Source: JAXIPB01 sp045403155
GTDB lineage: Bacteria > Actinomycetota > Actinomycetes > Mycobacteriales > Micromonosporaceae
Assembly: GCA_045403155.1 (NCBI GenBank)
Contig: JAXIPB010000082.1
Location: 1 to 43,779 of the forward strand
Direction of reading: 5' to 3'
DNA: 43,779 nucleotides
The notes beneath the pieces are model-generated. The model was not told the DNA's origin. It saw only the letters and a program-made list of their open reading frames with translations, and did no database searches. Positions 7,566-15,373 of the stretch are shown piece after piece (within the stretch, counting starts at the first letter, position 1; every line of letters begins with the position of its first letter). The position numbers and the translations under genes are program-made.

Positions 7566-9225
7566 GACGCCGCCCGAGTCGATGCATGGCATCGGCGTGA
7601 GCCCCGGCTTCGCCAGCGGACCGGTCCACCGGGTCGTGCCGCCGCCCCGCTTGCCACCACCGGCCACAGTGGACGATCCCTCGAGCGAGGTCCATCGCGC
7701 TCGGGCCGCGCTCGCGCACGTCGCCGCGGACCTGACCAGGCGGGCCGACGCCTCGGATCGACCTGCCGTGGCGGAGATCCTGCGGGCGCAGGTGATGATG
7801 ATCGAGGACCCGGTGCTCGCCGACGCGGTGGCCGACGAGATCCGCGCCGGCGCCGACGCGGTGCACGGGATCGACCGCGCGATCGCGGTGCACCGGGCCG
7901 CGTTCGAGGTGGCCGGCGGATATCTCGCCGAGCGGGTGGCCGACCTGGACGACCTCCGCGACCGGGCGGTCGCCGCCTGCCTCGGGGTCGCCATGCCCGG
8001 CATCCCCTCGCCTGGCCACCCGTTCGTGTTGGCGGCCCGCGACCTCGCTCCGGCGGACACCGCCGGCCTGGATCCCTCAGCCGTGCTCGCGCTCGTGACT
8101 GAGAACGGTGGCCCGACCAGCCACACCGCGATCGTGGCCCGCGCCCTCGGCATTCCAGCCGTCGTACGCTGCTTGGGGGTGCTGGGGCTCGCCGACGGCA
8201 CGCTGGTCGGCGTCGACGGCGGCACGGGGCGAGTCCTCACCGCGCCCGACGAGGCGACCGTTACGGCGCTGGCCGCTGAGGATCACGCACGGCGGGAACG
8301 ACTGGCCCGATCGAGTGGCCCGGGGCGCACCGCCGATGGGCACGCCGTCGCCCTGCTGGCGAACATCGGCTCGGCCGACGACCTCGCGGGCGATGCGGGC
8401 GCTGGCGCCGAAGGTGTCGGACTGTTCCGTACCGAGCTGCTCTACCTCGACCGCGCCAACGCGCCCACATTGGACGAGCAGGTCGCGGCGTACGCGGCGG
8501 TGTTCCGGGTGGCCGCGGGACGGCGCGTGGTCGTGCGGTCCCTCGACGCCGGAGCGGACAAGCCACTCCCCTTCGTCACCGTCCGGGACGAGCCCAACCC
8601 GGCCCTCGGCGTGCGCGGCCTGCGGCTCGCAGGGCCTCATCCGCAGGTCCTCGAGACCCAGCTTGCGGCGATCGCGGAGGCCGCCCGAGCGACCTCGGCC
8701 GACGTCTGGGTGATGGCGCCGATGGTCGCAACGGTCGCGGAGGCAGGCGACTTCGCCGCCCGGTGCCGGGCCGCCGGCCTGACCAAGCCGGGCGTGATGG
8801 TGGAAATCCCCGCGGCCGCGCTGCGGGCCGCCGCGCTGCTTGAGGTCGTCGAATTCCTCAGCATCGGCACCAACGATCTGAGCCAGTACACGTTCGCGGC
8901 CGACCGGCAGATCGGCGACCTCGCCCACCTGCTCGACCCTTGGCAGCCCGTGCTGCTGTCGCTGATCGAGACGTGCGCCGCCGCCGGCCTCGCCGCCGGC
9001 AAGAGCGTCGGAGTCTGTGGCGAGGCCGCCGGCGATCCGGCTCTGGCGCCGGTGCTGGCCGGCCTCGGCATCACCAGCCTGTCCATGGCGCCGCGCGCCA
9101 TCCCCGCGGTGCGCGAGTCGCTGGTCTTGTACTCGCTCGACGAGTGCCGGGCGCTGGCCGCCGCCGCGGTCGCGGCCGCCGATGCCCGCTCCGCGCGGGC
9201 GCTCGCGAGCCACGTCCGGCCATAG
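7555..9225 (+). CDS. ptsI: PTS Enzyme I (phosphoenolpyruvate-protein phosphotransferase)
   Basis: A 556-residue Enzyme I, which transfers phosphate from phosphoenolpyruvate to HPr. It begins at GTG overlapping ptsH by 11 bases. The N-terminal part opens with GIGVSPGFASGPV; the phosphorylated histidine lies in ENGGPTSHTAIVAR. The C-terminal PEP-binding barrel shows GVGLFRTELLYL, VRSLDAGADKPLPF, GTNDLSQYTFAADR and GVCGEAAGDP with the catalytic cysteine. All expected residues are present and the length is normal. Having ptsH and ptsI in the same operon as one sugar-specific EII set suggests the genome may rely on this locus for its general PTS components. Confidence 0.93.
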   Translation: MPPETPPESMHGIGVSPGFASGPVHRVVPPPRLPPPATVDDPSSEVHRARAALAHVAADLTRRADASDRPAVAEILRAQVMMIEDPVLADAVADEIRAGADAVHGIDRAIAVHRAAFEVAGGYLAERVADLDDLRDRAVAACLGVAMPGIPSPGHPFVLAARDLAPADTAGLDPSAVLALVTENGGPTSHTAIVARALGIPAVVRCLGVLGLADGTLVGVDGGTGRVLTAPDEATVTALAAEDHARRERLARSSGPGRTADGHAVALLANIGSADDLAGDAGAGAEGVGLFRTELLYLDRANAPTLDEQVAAYAAVFRVAAGRRVVVRSLDAGADKPLPFVTVRDEPNPALGVRGLRLAGPHPQVLETQLAAIAEAARATSADVWVMAPMVATVAEAGDFAARCRAAGLTKPGVMVEIPAAALRAAALLEVVEFLSIGTNDLSQYTFAADRQIGDLAHLLDPWQPVLLSLIETCAAAGLAAGKSVGVCGEAAGDPALAPVLAGLGITSLSMAPRAIPAVRESLVLYSLDECRALAAAAVAAADARSARALASHVRP

Positions 9226-9265
9226 CGCGCATTGAGCAAGGCGCTCCCGTCGGTATCGTGGCCGT

Positions 9266-9625
9266 GTGGACAGAGACCAGGTGGCCGGATGGGTGGCCGC
9301 GTACGAAAGTGCGTGGCGGTCTCCCGGCACGGCGGCACTCGCCCAGCTCTTCGCGCCGGATGCTACGTACTCCCAGCGGCCCTTCCGCGAGCCGGTCGCG
9401 GGCCTTCCGGCGATCGCGGCGATGTGGGACGAGGAGCGGGACGGGCCCCACGAGGTCTTCCGGATGGCATCCGACATCGTCGCGGTCGAGGGGGACACGG
9501 CGGTGGTACGGGTCGAGGTCGCGTACGGCGATCCGGTGAGCCAGCAGTTCCTGGACCTGTGGGTCATCCGGTTCGGCGACGACGGGCGGTGCGTCGCGTT
9601 CGAGGAGTGGGCGTTCGCGCCATAG
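9266..9625 (+). CDS. SnoaL/NTF2-like small protein
   Basis: A 119-residue protein of the NTF2-like cone fold. Its N-terminal helices (VAGWVAAYESAWRSPGTAALAQLFAPDATYSQRPF) are followed by a curved sheet (TAVVRVEVAYG, FLDLWVIRFGDDGRCVAFEEW). The family covers small isomerases, hydrolases and ligand-binding proteins, and the sequence does not say which. The GTG start at 9266 is the best in frame. It is convergent with the acyl-CoA synthetase, with only nine bases between the two stops, and is separated from ptsI by 40 bases, so it may be read through from the PTS operon. Confidence 0.7.
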   Translation: MDRDQVAGWVAAYESAWRSPGTAALAQLFAPDATYSQRPFREPVAGLPAIAAMWDEERDGPHEVFRMASDIVAVEGDTAVVRVEVAYGDPVSQQFLDLWVIRFGDDGRCVAFEEWAFAP

Positions 9626-9634
9626 CGCGGTCGT

Positions 9635-11515
9635 CTACGCCCGCGGGCGCAGGATCGGTCGCAGCGCGTCGAGCACGGAAGTATCCTCGATCGTCGAGGG
9701 GACGGGTTCGTCGCGTCCGTCCGCAATGGATCTCATCGACTTACGGAGGATCTTGCCGGACCGGGTCTTGGGTAGGCCGGCCACGATGTCGACATCCCTG
9801 AACGCGGCGACCGGACCGATCTCGGCCCGCACCGCGGCGACGAGTTCGTCCCGCAATTGATCGGGTGAGATCTCGACTCCGGCCTTGAGGACCACCAGCC
9901 CGCGCGGCACCTGACCCTTGAGCGAGTCGTACACACCGATCACCGCACACTCCGCGACAGCGGGATGAGAGGCGAGCACCGCCTCCATCGAGCCGGTGGA
10001 GAGGCGGTGGCCGGCCACGTTGATGACATCGTCGGTGCGGCCCATGACGTACAGGTAGCCGTCTCCATCGCGGTACCCGCCGTCGCCGGTGAGGTAGTAG
10101 CCGTCGTACTGGGACAGGTACGACTCGATGAAGCGCTCGTCGTCGCCCCACAGCGTGGGCAGGGTGCCGGGAGGCAGCGGCAGCTTGATGCAGATCGCGC
10201 CCTCGGTGTCTTCGGGCACCTCCGAGCAGGCCGGGTCCAGTATCCGTACGTCGTAGCCGGGCACCGCCACCGTCGGGGAACCCGGCTTGATCGGCATCGG
10301 ATCGAGCCCGCGCAGATTCGCCGCGATTGGCCACCCAGTCTCGGTCTGCCACCAGTGATCAACCACCGGGACGCCGAGCGCGTCGCTCGACCAACGGTAG
10401 GTCTCCGGGTCGAGCCGCTCGCCGGCGAGAAACAGGGTGCGGAAGCCGGACATGTCGTGGCGCGCGAGCTCCTTGCCCGCCGGGTCGACCTTCTTAATGG
10501 CGCGCAGCGCGGTGGGTGCGGTGAACAGAGCCTTGGCTCGGTGCTCGGAGATGACCCGCCAGAAGGCGCCGGCGTCCGGCGTGCCGACCGGCTTGCCCTC
10601 GTAGAGGACAGACGTGGCCCCAACTAGCAGCGGCCCGTAGACGATGTACGAGTGGCCCACGACCCACCCGACATCGGAGGCGGTCCACCACACGTCACCG
10701 GCGCGGATGTCGTAGATGTTCGCCATCGACCATTGCAGCGCTACGGCGTGGCCGCCGTTGTCGCGCACGACGCCCTTCGGCTTTCCGGTCGTGCCCGAGG
10801 TGTAGAGGATGTACAGCGGATCCGTCGCGGCCACGGTGACGCAGTCGGCCGGGGACGCGCTTCCGGTGAGGTCGTCCCAGTCGACCGCCCCGCCGGAAAG
10901 GTCTGCGCGGGCCTGGTCGCGCTGGAACACGACGATGTGTTCGGGTCGATGGACGCTGAGGTCGAGCGCCGCATCCACGATCGGCTTGTACTCCACGATG
11001 CGGCCGGGTTCGATGCCGCACGACCCGCAGATGAGCACCCGTGGCTTGGCGTCGTCGATCCGGACCGCGAGCTCCCTCGGCGCGAAACCGCCGAATACCA
11101 CGGAGTGCACCGCACCGAGGCGCGCGCAGGCGAGCATTGCGATGACGGCCTGCGGGATCATCGGCATGTAAATGATGACCCGGTCGCCGGCCGTCACGCC
11201 CAGGTCCCGCAGGGCGCCGGCGGTGCGGGAAACCTCGTCGCGGAGTTCGGCGTAGGTGAATGCGCGCCGTTCGCCGCTGTAGGCGGAGTCGTATATCAGA
11301 GCGGTACGCGAGCCGACGCCCGCGGCGACGTGGCGGTCCAACGCGTTGTGGCAGGTGTTGAGCTCGCCGTCATCGAACCAGCGATAGAGCGGTGCGCGCG
11401 CGTCGTCCAGTGCGCGTGACGGCGGTCGCGCCCAGTCGATGGCGTGGGCGGCCTCAAGCCAGAATCCCTCGGGATCAGCGAGGCTCCGGCGGTAAACCTC
11501 GGCATAGCCGGCCAT
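9635..11515 (-). CDS. prpE: Propionyl-CoA synthetase (AMP-forming)
   Basis: A 626-residue acyl-adenylate synthetase that makes acyl-CoA from a short-chain acid, ATP and CoA. The AMP-binding signature YTSGTTGKPKGVV lies at about 238-250. WWQTETGWPI and the YYLTGDGGYRDGDGYLYVMGRTDDVINVAGHRLST hinge region follow, and PKTRSGKILR near the end carries the acylation-regulated lysine. The sequence TGKPKGVVRDNGGHAVAL and the overall length fit propionyl-CoA synthetases better than acetyl-CoA synthetases, which they closely resemble. It stands alone: upstream on the same strand lie only a hairpin and a very small lysine-rich ORF. Substrate preference between acetate, propionate and acrylate cannot be settled by eye. 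Confidence 0.85.
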   Translation of the reverse strand: MAGYAEVYRRSLADPEGFWLEAAHAIDWARPPSRALDDARAPLYRWFDDGELNTCHNALDRHVAAGVGSRTALIYDSAYSGERRAFTYAELRDEVSRTAGALRDLGVTAGDRVIIYMPMIPQAVIAMLACARLGAVHSVVFGGFAPRELAVRIDDAKPRVLICGSCGIEPGRIVEYKPIVDAALDLSVHRPEHIVVFQRDQARADLSGGAVDWDDLTGSASPADCVTVAATDPLYILYTSGTTGKPKGVVRDNGGHAVALQWSMANIYDIRAGDVWWTASDVGWVVGHSYIVYGPLLVGATSVLYEGKPVGTPDAGAFWRVISEHRAKALFTAPTALRAIKKVDPAGKELARHDMSGFRTLFLAGERLDPETYRWSSDALGVPVVDHWWQTETGWPIAANLRGLDPMPIKPGSPTVAVPGYDVRILDPACSEVPEDTEGAICIKLPLPPGTLPTLWGDDERFIESYLSQYDGYYLTGDGGYRDGDGYLYVMGRTDDVINVAGHRLSTGSMEAVLASHPAVAECAVIGVYDSLKGQVPRGLVVLKAGVEISPDQLRDELVAAVRAEIGPVAAFRDVDIVAGLPKTRSGKILRKSMRSIADGRDEPVPSTIEDTSVLDALRPILRPRA

Positions 11516-11552
11516 GTGCCCAACATACGCACCAGCGAGCGTCGGCGCACGT

Positions 11553-11576
11553 GGCGGGCGGATCGCACCGCCCGCC
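11553..11576 (-). terminator. Perfect hairpin between the lysine-rich mini-ORF and prpE
   Basis: GGCGGGCGG and CCGCCCGCC pair over nine bases around a six-base loop. There is no T run, as is common for terminators in high-GC actinobacteria. It lies 19 bases past the stop of the mini-ORF and just before prpE, so it could end the mini-ORF transcript or attenuate prpE. Confidence 0.5.
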
Positions 11577-11595
11577 TAACGCGCACCGCCATGTG

Positions 11596-11640
11596 CTACT
11601 TCTTCTTGTTCTTCTTGTCCTTCTTGCTCTTCTTCGCCAT
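11596..11640 (-). CDS. 14-residue lysine-rich mini-protein
   Basis: ATG to TAG encodes MAKKSKKDKKNKKK, ten lysines in fourteen residues, with GGAG seven to ten bases ahead of the ATG and the hairpin at 11553-11576 beyond the stop. The same frame stays open upstream to a TAG at 11725-11727, which would add 28 residues including IDELAIKVLLQAATDRIGVE, a helix-like stretch that also looks protein-like. No ATG, GTG or TTG start exists in that extension, only ATT and CTG. So it is either a true 14-mer or a roughly 35-40-residue protein with an unusual start. Function is unknown; very basic peptides of this kind could bind nucleic acid or ribosomes. Confidence 0.5.
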   Translation of the reverse strand: MAKKSKKDKKNKKK

Positions 11641-11848
11641 CTCAACTCCAATCCGGTCGGTTGCGGCCTGCAGGAGAACCTTAATGGCCAGTTCATCAAT
11701 GCGAAAGCGTCCCCTAGACCGTTGCTAGGCTGCCTGCGGTCGGCGGCCACTGGCAGGCACGGTGACTGACCACTGTGGACGTCACTATGGACGATGGTGG
11801 ACTCGCTGGCGATATGGAGATCCGCTCGATCCGGCGGTCCGGTTGAAG

Positions 11849-11877
11849 CATTGCTTGAATCAATAGCACAAGCGATG
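11849..11877. promoter_or_regulatory. Candidate TetR operator
   Basis: CATTGCTTG and CAAGCGATG form an inverted repeat with nine-base arms, one mismatch and an 11-base spacer. It covers the -35 and spacer of the predicted TetR promoter, so self-repression is likely. Confidence 0.55.
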
Positions 11878-11883
11878 TAAGAT
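11855..11883 (+). promoter_or_regulatory. Promoter of the TetR gene, probably leaderless
   Basis: TTGAAT (11855-11860) and TAAGAT (11878-11883) are 17 bases apart. Transcription would begin at about 11890, which is the first base of the GTG start codon, so the mRNA may have no leader. Confidence 0.5.
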
Positions 11884-11889
11884 TTTGGA

Positions 11890-12624
11890 GTGCGAGACGT
11901 CGACGACACGCCGGCCCGGCTGGTTGCCGCGGCTGAGCGGCTCTTCGCCGAGGCCGGCGAGGAGGCCACGTCGCTCCGGGCAGTGACCCGGGCCGCGCGG
12001 TCCAACGCCGCGGCCGTGCACTACCACTTCGGTGGACGTGACGAGCTGACCCGCGCGGTGCTCGAACGCCAACTCGGCCCGCTGAACGTTCGCCGGCTCC
12101 AGCTGTTGGATCGGGCCGTGGAACGGCACGGCGACCCGGCACCCGTGCCGGCGCTCCTGGAGGCCGTCGCGCGCCCCGACCTGGAGCTGCTGGCCAAGCT
12201 ACGCCGCAACCGAGTCCTCGTGGCCAGATTCCTGGGGCGGGCGCACACATCCTCCGGCAAGCCGGTGGTCGAGTTCCTGGACGGGCAGTTCGAGCGGTGG
12301 GCCGTGCGGCTGATTCCCCTGTTGCGCAATTCCCTGCCGGATGTGGATGCCGCCGACGTTAAGCTCCGGTTGCGGCTGTGCCGCGATGTGCTCGCGCAGA
12401 TCTTCGCGACCGCGCCCGATCCGGATCAGCCGGGACCGCTGGGCACTGACGACGTCGATGAGCAGGTCCGGCGGATCGTTGCCTTCTGCGCCGCCGGCTT
12501 GGCGACGCCGTCCACTCGTACCGCGATCTTGGATGATTCAAGGGCCCAGGACACCGACGATCGTCCAAGATCTGCGGAGAAGTCGCGGAAGCGAAAGAAG
12601 TCAGGTGGCGGTCCCCGCGCCTGA
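11890..12624 (+). CDS. TetR-family transcriptional regulator
   Basis: A 244-residue TetR repressor. The N-terminal DNA-binding domain covers about residues 6-55, with the segment LFAEAGEEATSLRAVTRAA and the recognition helix region SNAAAVHYHFGGRDEL. The ligand-binding domain has a hydrophobic core up to about residue 213. The last 30 residues (from ILDDSRAQD to the end) are hydrophilic and highly basic (KSRKRKKSGGGPRA); the first half of this tail is encoded by a palindromic repeat shared with 21450-21506, so the tail looks like a later addition. No adjacent target gene is obvious; RNase J lies downstream. The ligand is unknown. Confidence 0.85.
   Translation: MRDVDDTPARLVAAAERLFAEAGEEATSLRAVTRAARSNAAAVHYHFGGRDELTRAVLERQLGPLNVRRLQLLDRAVERHGDPAPVPALLEAVARPDLELLAKLRRNRVLVARFLGRAHTSSGKPVVEFLDGQFERWAVRLIPLLRNSLPDVDAADVKLRLRLCRDVLAQIFATAPDPDQPGPLGTDDVDEQVRRIVAFCAAGLATPSTRTAILDDSRAQDTDDRPRSAEKSRKRKKSGGGPRA
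12523..12573. repeat. Dispersed palindrome, family A, copy 1
   Basis: Begins with GCGATCTTGGATGATTC, identical for 17 bases to the copy at 21450, then matches it as GGG-CCC-GACAC-GA-ATC-TCCAA. It folds on itself through TTGGATGATT and GATCGTCCAA. It lies inside the 3' end of the TetR coding sequence. Confidence 0.6.
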
Positions 12625-12716
12625 TTGATCGACAGAGGGCGCACGGATCGGTGCGATAGGATGCCGCCGACGGCCTCGGCATGCTGGCGGTGGGTTGCGG
12701 TGCTCGGGGCGAAGGG

Positions 12717-14387
12717 ATGGCCAGTGTGGACTCCACGGTAAAGGTCATATTCTTGGGCGGCCTCGGGGAGATCGGGCGCAACTGTGCGTGCATCGAGGTC
12801 AACGGTCGGCTCATCATGGTCGACTGCGGCGTACTCTTCCCCGAGATCGACATGCTCGGCATTGATCTCGTGCTCCCAGACTTCTCGTTCATTCGCGAGA
12901 ACGCACATAGGTTCGACGGGCTCGTGCTCACGCACGGGCATGAGGATCACATCGGCGCCATCGCGTTTCTCCTTCGTATCGTCGATTCGTTGGACATCTA
13001 TGGCTCGCCGCTGGCGATCGAGTTCGCCCGAGGGCGGGTGATCGAGCACGGGCTTGCCGGTCGCGCCAACTTCATCGCCGTGAGCGACAACGAGAAACGC
13101 CACATCGGCGGGGTCGATGTCGAGTTCATTCCGGTGACTCACTCCGTTCCGGAGGCATTCGCGCTCGCCTTCCACACCTCGCTGGGTGTCATCCTGCATA
13201 CCGGAGACTTCAAGATCGACCACACGCCTGTCGATGGTCGCAAGACCAACCTCGCCCGTATGGGGGAGATCGCCAACACGGTGGGGGTCAAGCTGCTCCT
13301 GGCGGACTCCACCAAGGCCGAAGAGCCGGGCTTCTCCGACTCGGAGTCGTCAATCAAGCAGAGTCTGGCCGACGTCATCACCAACCACCCGGGCCGGGTG
13401 ATCGCCGCCTCGTTTGCGAGCCATATCCATCGGATACAGCAACTGGCCGACGCGGCCGTGGATTCCGGCCGATACATCGCCGTGCTGGGCCGTTCGATGA
13501 GGAAAAACATCGCCATCGCCCGCCAGCTTGGCGCGCTGAAGATTCCTGAGGACCGCATCCTCGACATCGAGCAGACCGAGGCGCTGCGCCCACGCGAGAC
13601 TCTCGTCATCTCGACCGGAAGCCAGGGTGAACCCATGTCCGCTCTGTCGCTGATGGCGGAGGGCGAGAACCGATGGATCACCCTCTACCCCGACGACCTC
13701 GTGCTGCTCTCGAGCCATGCGGTGCCGGGAAACGAGACCGCGGTCGGCCGAGTGATCGACAAGTTGATGCGCAAGGGTGTGCGGGTCGTGCACTCCGGCA
13801 TCGCCAAGGTGCACGTCTCCGGCCACGGCCGGCAGGGCGACCTGAGCACGATCATCTCCGTTGCTCGCCCGCAGAACATGATTCCGGTACACGGCGAGTA
13901 CCGGCACATGTGGCACAACGCCGATCTCGCCATGCGCATGGGGATCCCCGCGAGCAACGTGCTCATCTGCCAGGACGGCGACGTCGTCGAGCTCACCGAG
14001 TCGACGATGGCCGTGGTCGACAAGGTGCCCGCCGGCTACACCTATGTGGACGGTACTGTCGGGGATGTCGGCGACGAGGTCATCAGGGACCGGCAGGTCC
14101 TCGCCGAGGAGGGCGTGGTCGTCCTCGTGCTCACCGTCGACGCCAAGACGGGCAAGATCCTGTATGGCCCGGAGATCGTCACCAAGGGCTGGATCCATGC
14201 CCCCGAGGCCGAGTCATTGCTCGACGAGGCGCGCCAGACGGTCGCCGCCGCACTCGAGGGGATCCACACGGAGGGCGTCTACGACCCGGAGGTGTTCCGG
14301 CGGCGCGCCCGGCGGGCCCTCGGCCGGTTCGTCGCCGAGCGCACCCGGCGGCGGCCAATGATCGTTCCCGTCGTGACCGAGGTCTAG
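12717..14387 (+). CDS. rnj: Ribonuclease J
   Basis: A 556-residue metallo-beta-lactamase/beta-CASP nuclease of the RNase J family, which processes and degrades RNA from the 5' end and internally. VIFLGGLGEIGRN is the family's opening, THGHEDHIGA is the two-zinc motif, and HTGDFKID, the beta-CASP segment with SFASHIHRIQQ, and PVHGEYRHMWHNADLA toward the C-terminus all fit. The ATG at 12717 places the core close to the N-terminus. An in-frame ATG at 12681 is also possible and would add 12 residues. The region between TetR and this gene holds only a weak TAGGAT promoter element. It may be one of two RNase J copies in the genome; that cannot be judged here. Confidence 0.92.
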   Translation: MASVDSTVKVIFLGGLGEIGRNCACIEVNGRLIMVDCGVLFPEIDMLGIDLVLPDFSFIRENAHRFDGLVLTHGHEDHIGAIAFLLRIVDSLDIYGSPLAIEFARGRVIEHGLAGRANFIAVSDNEKRHIGGVDVEFIPVTHSVPEAFALAFHTSLGVILHTGDFKIDHTPVDGRKTNLARMGEIANTVGVKLLLADSTKAEEPGFSDSESSIKQSLADVITNHPGRVIAASFASHIHRIQQLADAAVDSGRYIAVLGRSMRKNIAIARQLGALKIPEDRILDIEQTEALRPRETLVISTGSQGEPMSALSLMAEGENRWITLYPDDLVLLSSHAVPGNETAVGRVIDKLMRKGVRVVHSGIAKVHVSGHGRQGDLSTIISVARPQNMIPVHGEYRHMWHNADLAMRMGIPASNVLICQDGDVVELTESTMAVVDKVPAGYTYVDGTVGDVGDEVIRDRQVLAEEGVVVLVLTVDAKTGKILYGPEIVTKGWIHAPEAESLLDEARQTVAAALEGIHTEGVYDPEVFRRRARRALGRFVAERTRRRPMIVPVVTEV

Positions 14388-14414
14388 AGTCCCGCGGTCG
14401 CGGGACGGGTGCCC

Positions 14415-15275
14415 TTAACGAGCCGACTCCTGCTCGAGCTGGCGGCACTGGCGCTCGAGGTCGGCGATCGCCTCTGGATCGCGCGTCTTGACCTCCTGCT
14501 CCTTGCGGCCTGAGAAGTATTTGCCGGTCACGCCCTCGAGTTCCGAGGCGGTCGCGACCCATACCGGCGTGTCCGCGCCCTTCTCCGGTGGGACCGCGAA
14601 GAGCTTCAGCGAAAGGTTGATCATCGCCGTCCGAAACCCGCGCGCGTTCCGGTTGAAGTCGGTCTTCACGAATCCCGGCGCAGCCGTGTTCGCGGTGACC
14701 CCCGTGCCCGCCAGTCTCGACGCCCATCCCCAGGTCAGCATCGACAGGGCCTGCTTGGATTGCGCGTACGCCTTGTATCCATCGAAGGGTCGCCGGGTGA
14801 ACTGCAGGTCCGTCCCGTCGTAGTCGCCCTGAATCGAGGAGACGACATTCACCACCCGTCCGCCGGCGCCGGCCCGGAGTTGGTCGAGCAGCAGTTCCGT
14901 GAGCAGGTGCGGGCCGAGCACGTTCGTGGCGAAGGTGAGTTCGAGCCCGTCCGGACTCTTCCTGTGGTCGGTGAACCAGGCGCCGGCGTTGTTGACGAGG
15001 ATTGCCAGGTCGCCAAAGCTGCGGGAGACGTTGGCGGCAAACTCCCGCACGGAGGCCTGGTCAGCGACGTCGAGCCTCAACACCGAGATTGGACCGGTCG
15101 TGTCGGCCGCGATCTGGGTCCGCGCGGCCTCACCGCGGTCGACGTCGCGGGCGCCAATCACGACGGTGGCGCCCATCCTGGCCAACGCGCGTGCGATCTC
15201 CTTGCCGATGCCGCCGCTCGCTCCGGTGACCACGGTGACCCGACCGGTCAGGCTCGCATCGAGTGGGCTACCCAT
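14415..15275 (-). CDS. Short-chain dehydrogenase/reductase
   Basis: A 286-residue classical SDR oxidoreductase. TGASGGIGKE (about 17-26) is the nucleotide-binding loop, VIGARDVDRG suggests NADP preference through its arginine, NNAG marks the fold, and SSIQ with AYAQSKQAL supplies the catalytic Ser and the YxxxK pair. The C-terminal part resembles retinol-dehydrogenase-like or WW-domain-oxidoreductase-like bacterial SDRs. The ATG at 15275 has an AGGGAG ribosome site; the longer frame to 15338 is less likely. It is divergent from the AraC regulator, which may control it. The substrate is unknown. Confidence 0.85.
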   Translation of the reverse strand: MGSPLDASLTGRVTVVTGASGGIGKEIARALARMGATVVIGARDVDRGEAARTQIAADTTGPISVLRLDVADQASVREFAANVSRSFGDLAILVNNAGAWFTDHRKSPDGLELTFATNVLGPHLLTELLLDQLRAGAGGRVVNVVSSIQGDYDGTDLQFTRRPFDGYKAYAQSKQALSMLTWGWASRLAGTGVTANTAAPGFVKTDFNRNARGFRTAMINLSLKLFAVPPEKGADTPVWVATASELEGVTGKYFSGRKEQEVKTRDPEAIADLERQCRQLEQESAR

Positions 15276-15303
15276 CGTGACTCCCTCCGCCGCTAACATG
15301 ATG

Positions 15304-15317
15304 ACGCCACGTGGCGT
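15304..15317. promoter_or_regulatory. Perfect 14-bp palindrome in the SDR/AraC divergent promoter region
   Basis: ACGCCACGTGGCGT reads the same on both strands and sits 29 bases before the SDR start and 57 before the AraC start. Its position suits an operator shared by the two divergent genes. Confidence 0.5.
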
Positions 15318-15373
15318 GGACGTTCCATGTGCTGTCATCCAGAATTGGTGTCTGATCGTCCGGGGAGGTGGCG

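Noticed and set aside
7056..9726. Large antisense frames over ptsH and ptsI
   Set aside because: Third-position GC bias explains them; the sense strand has complete HPr and Enzyme I motifs.
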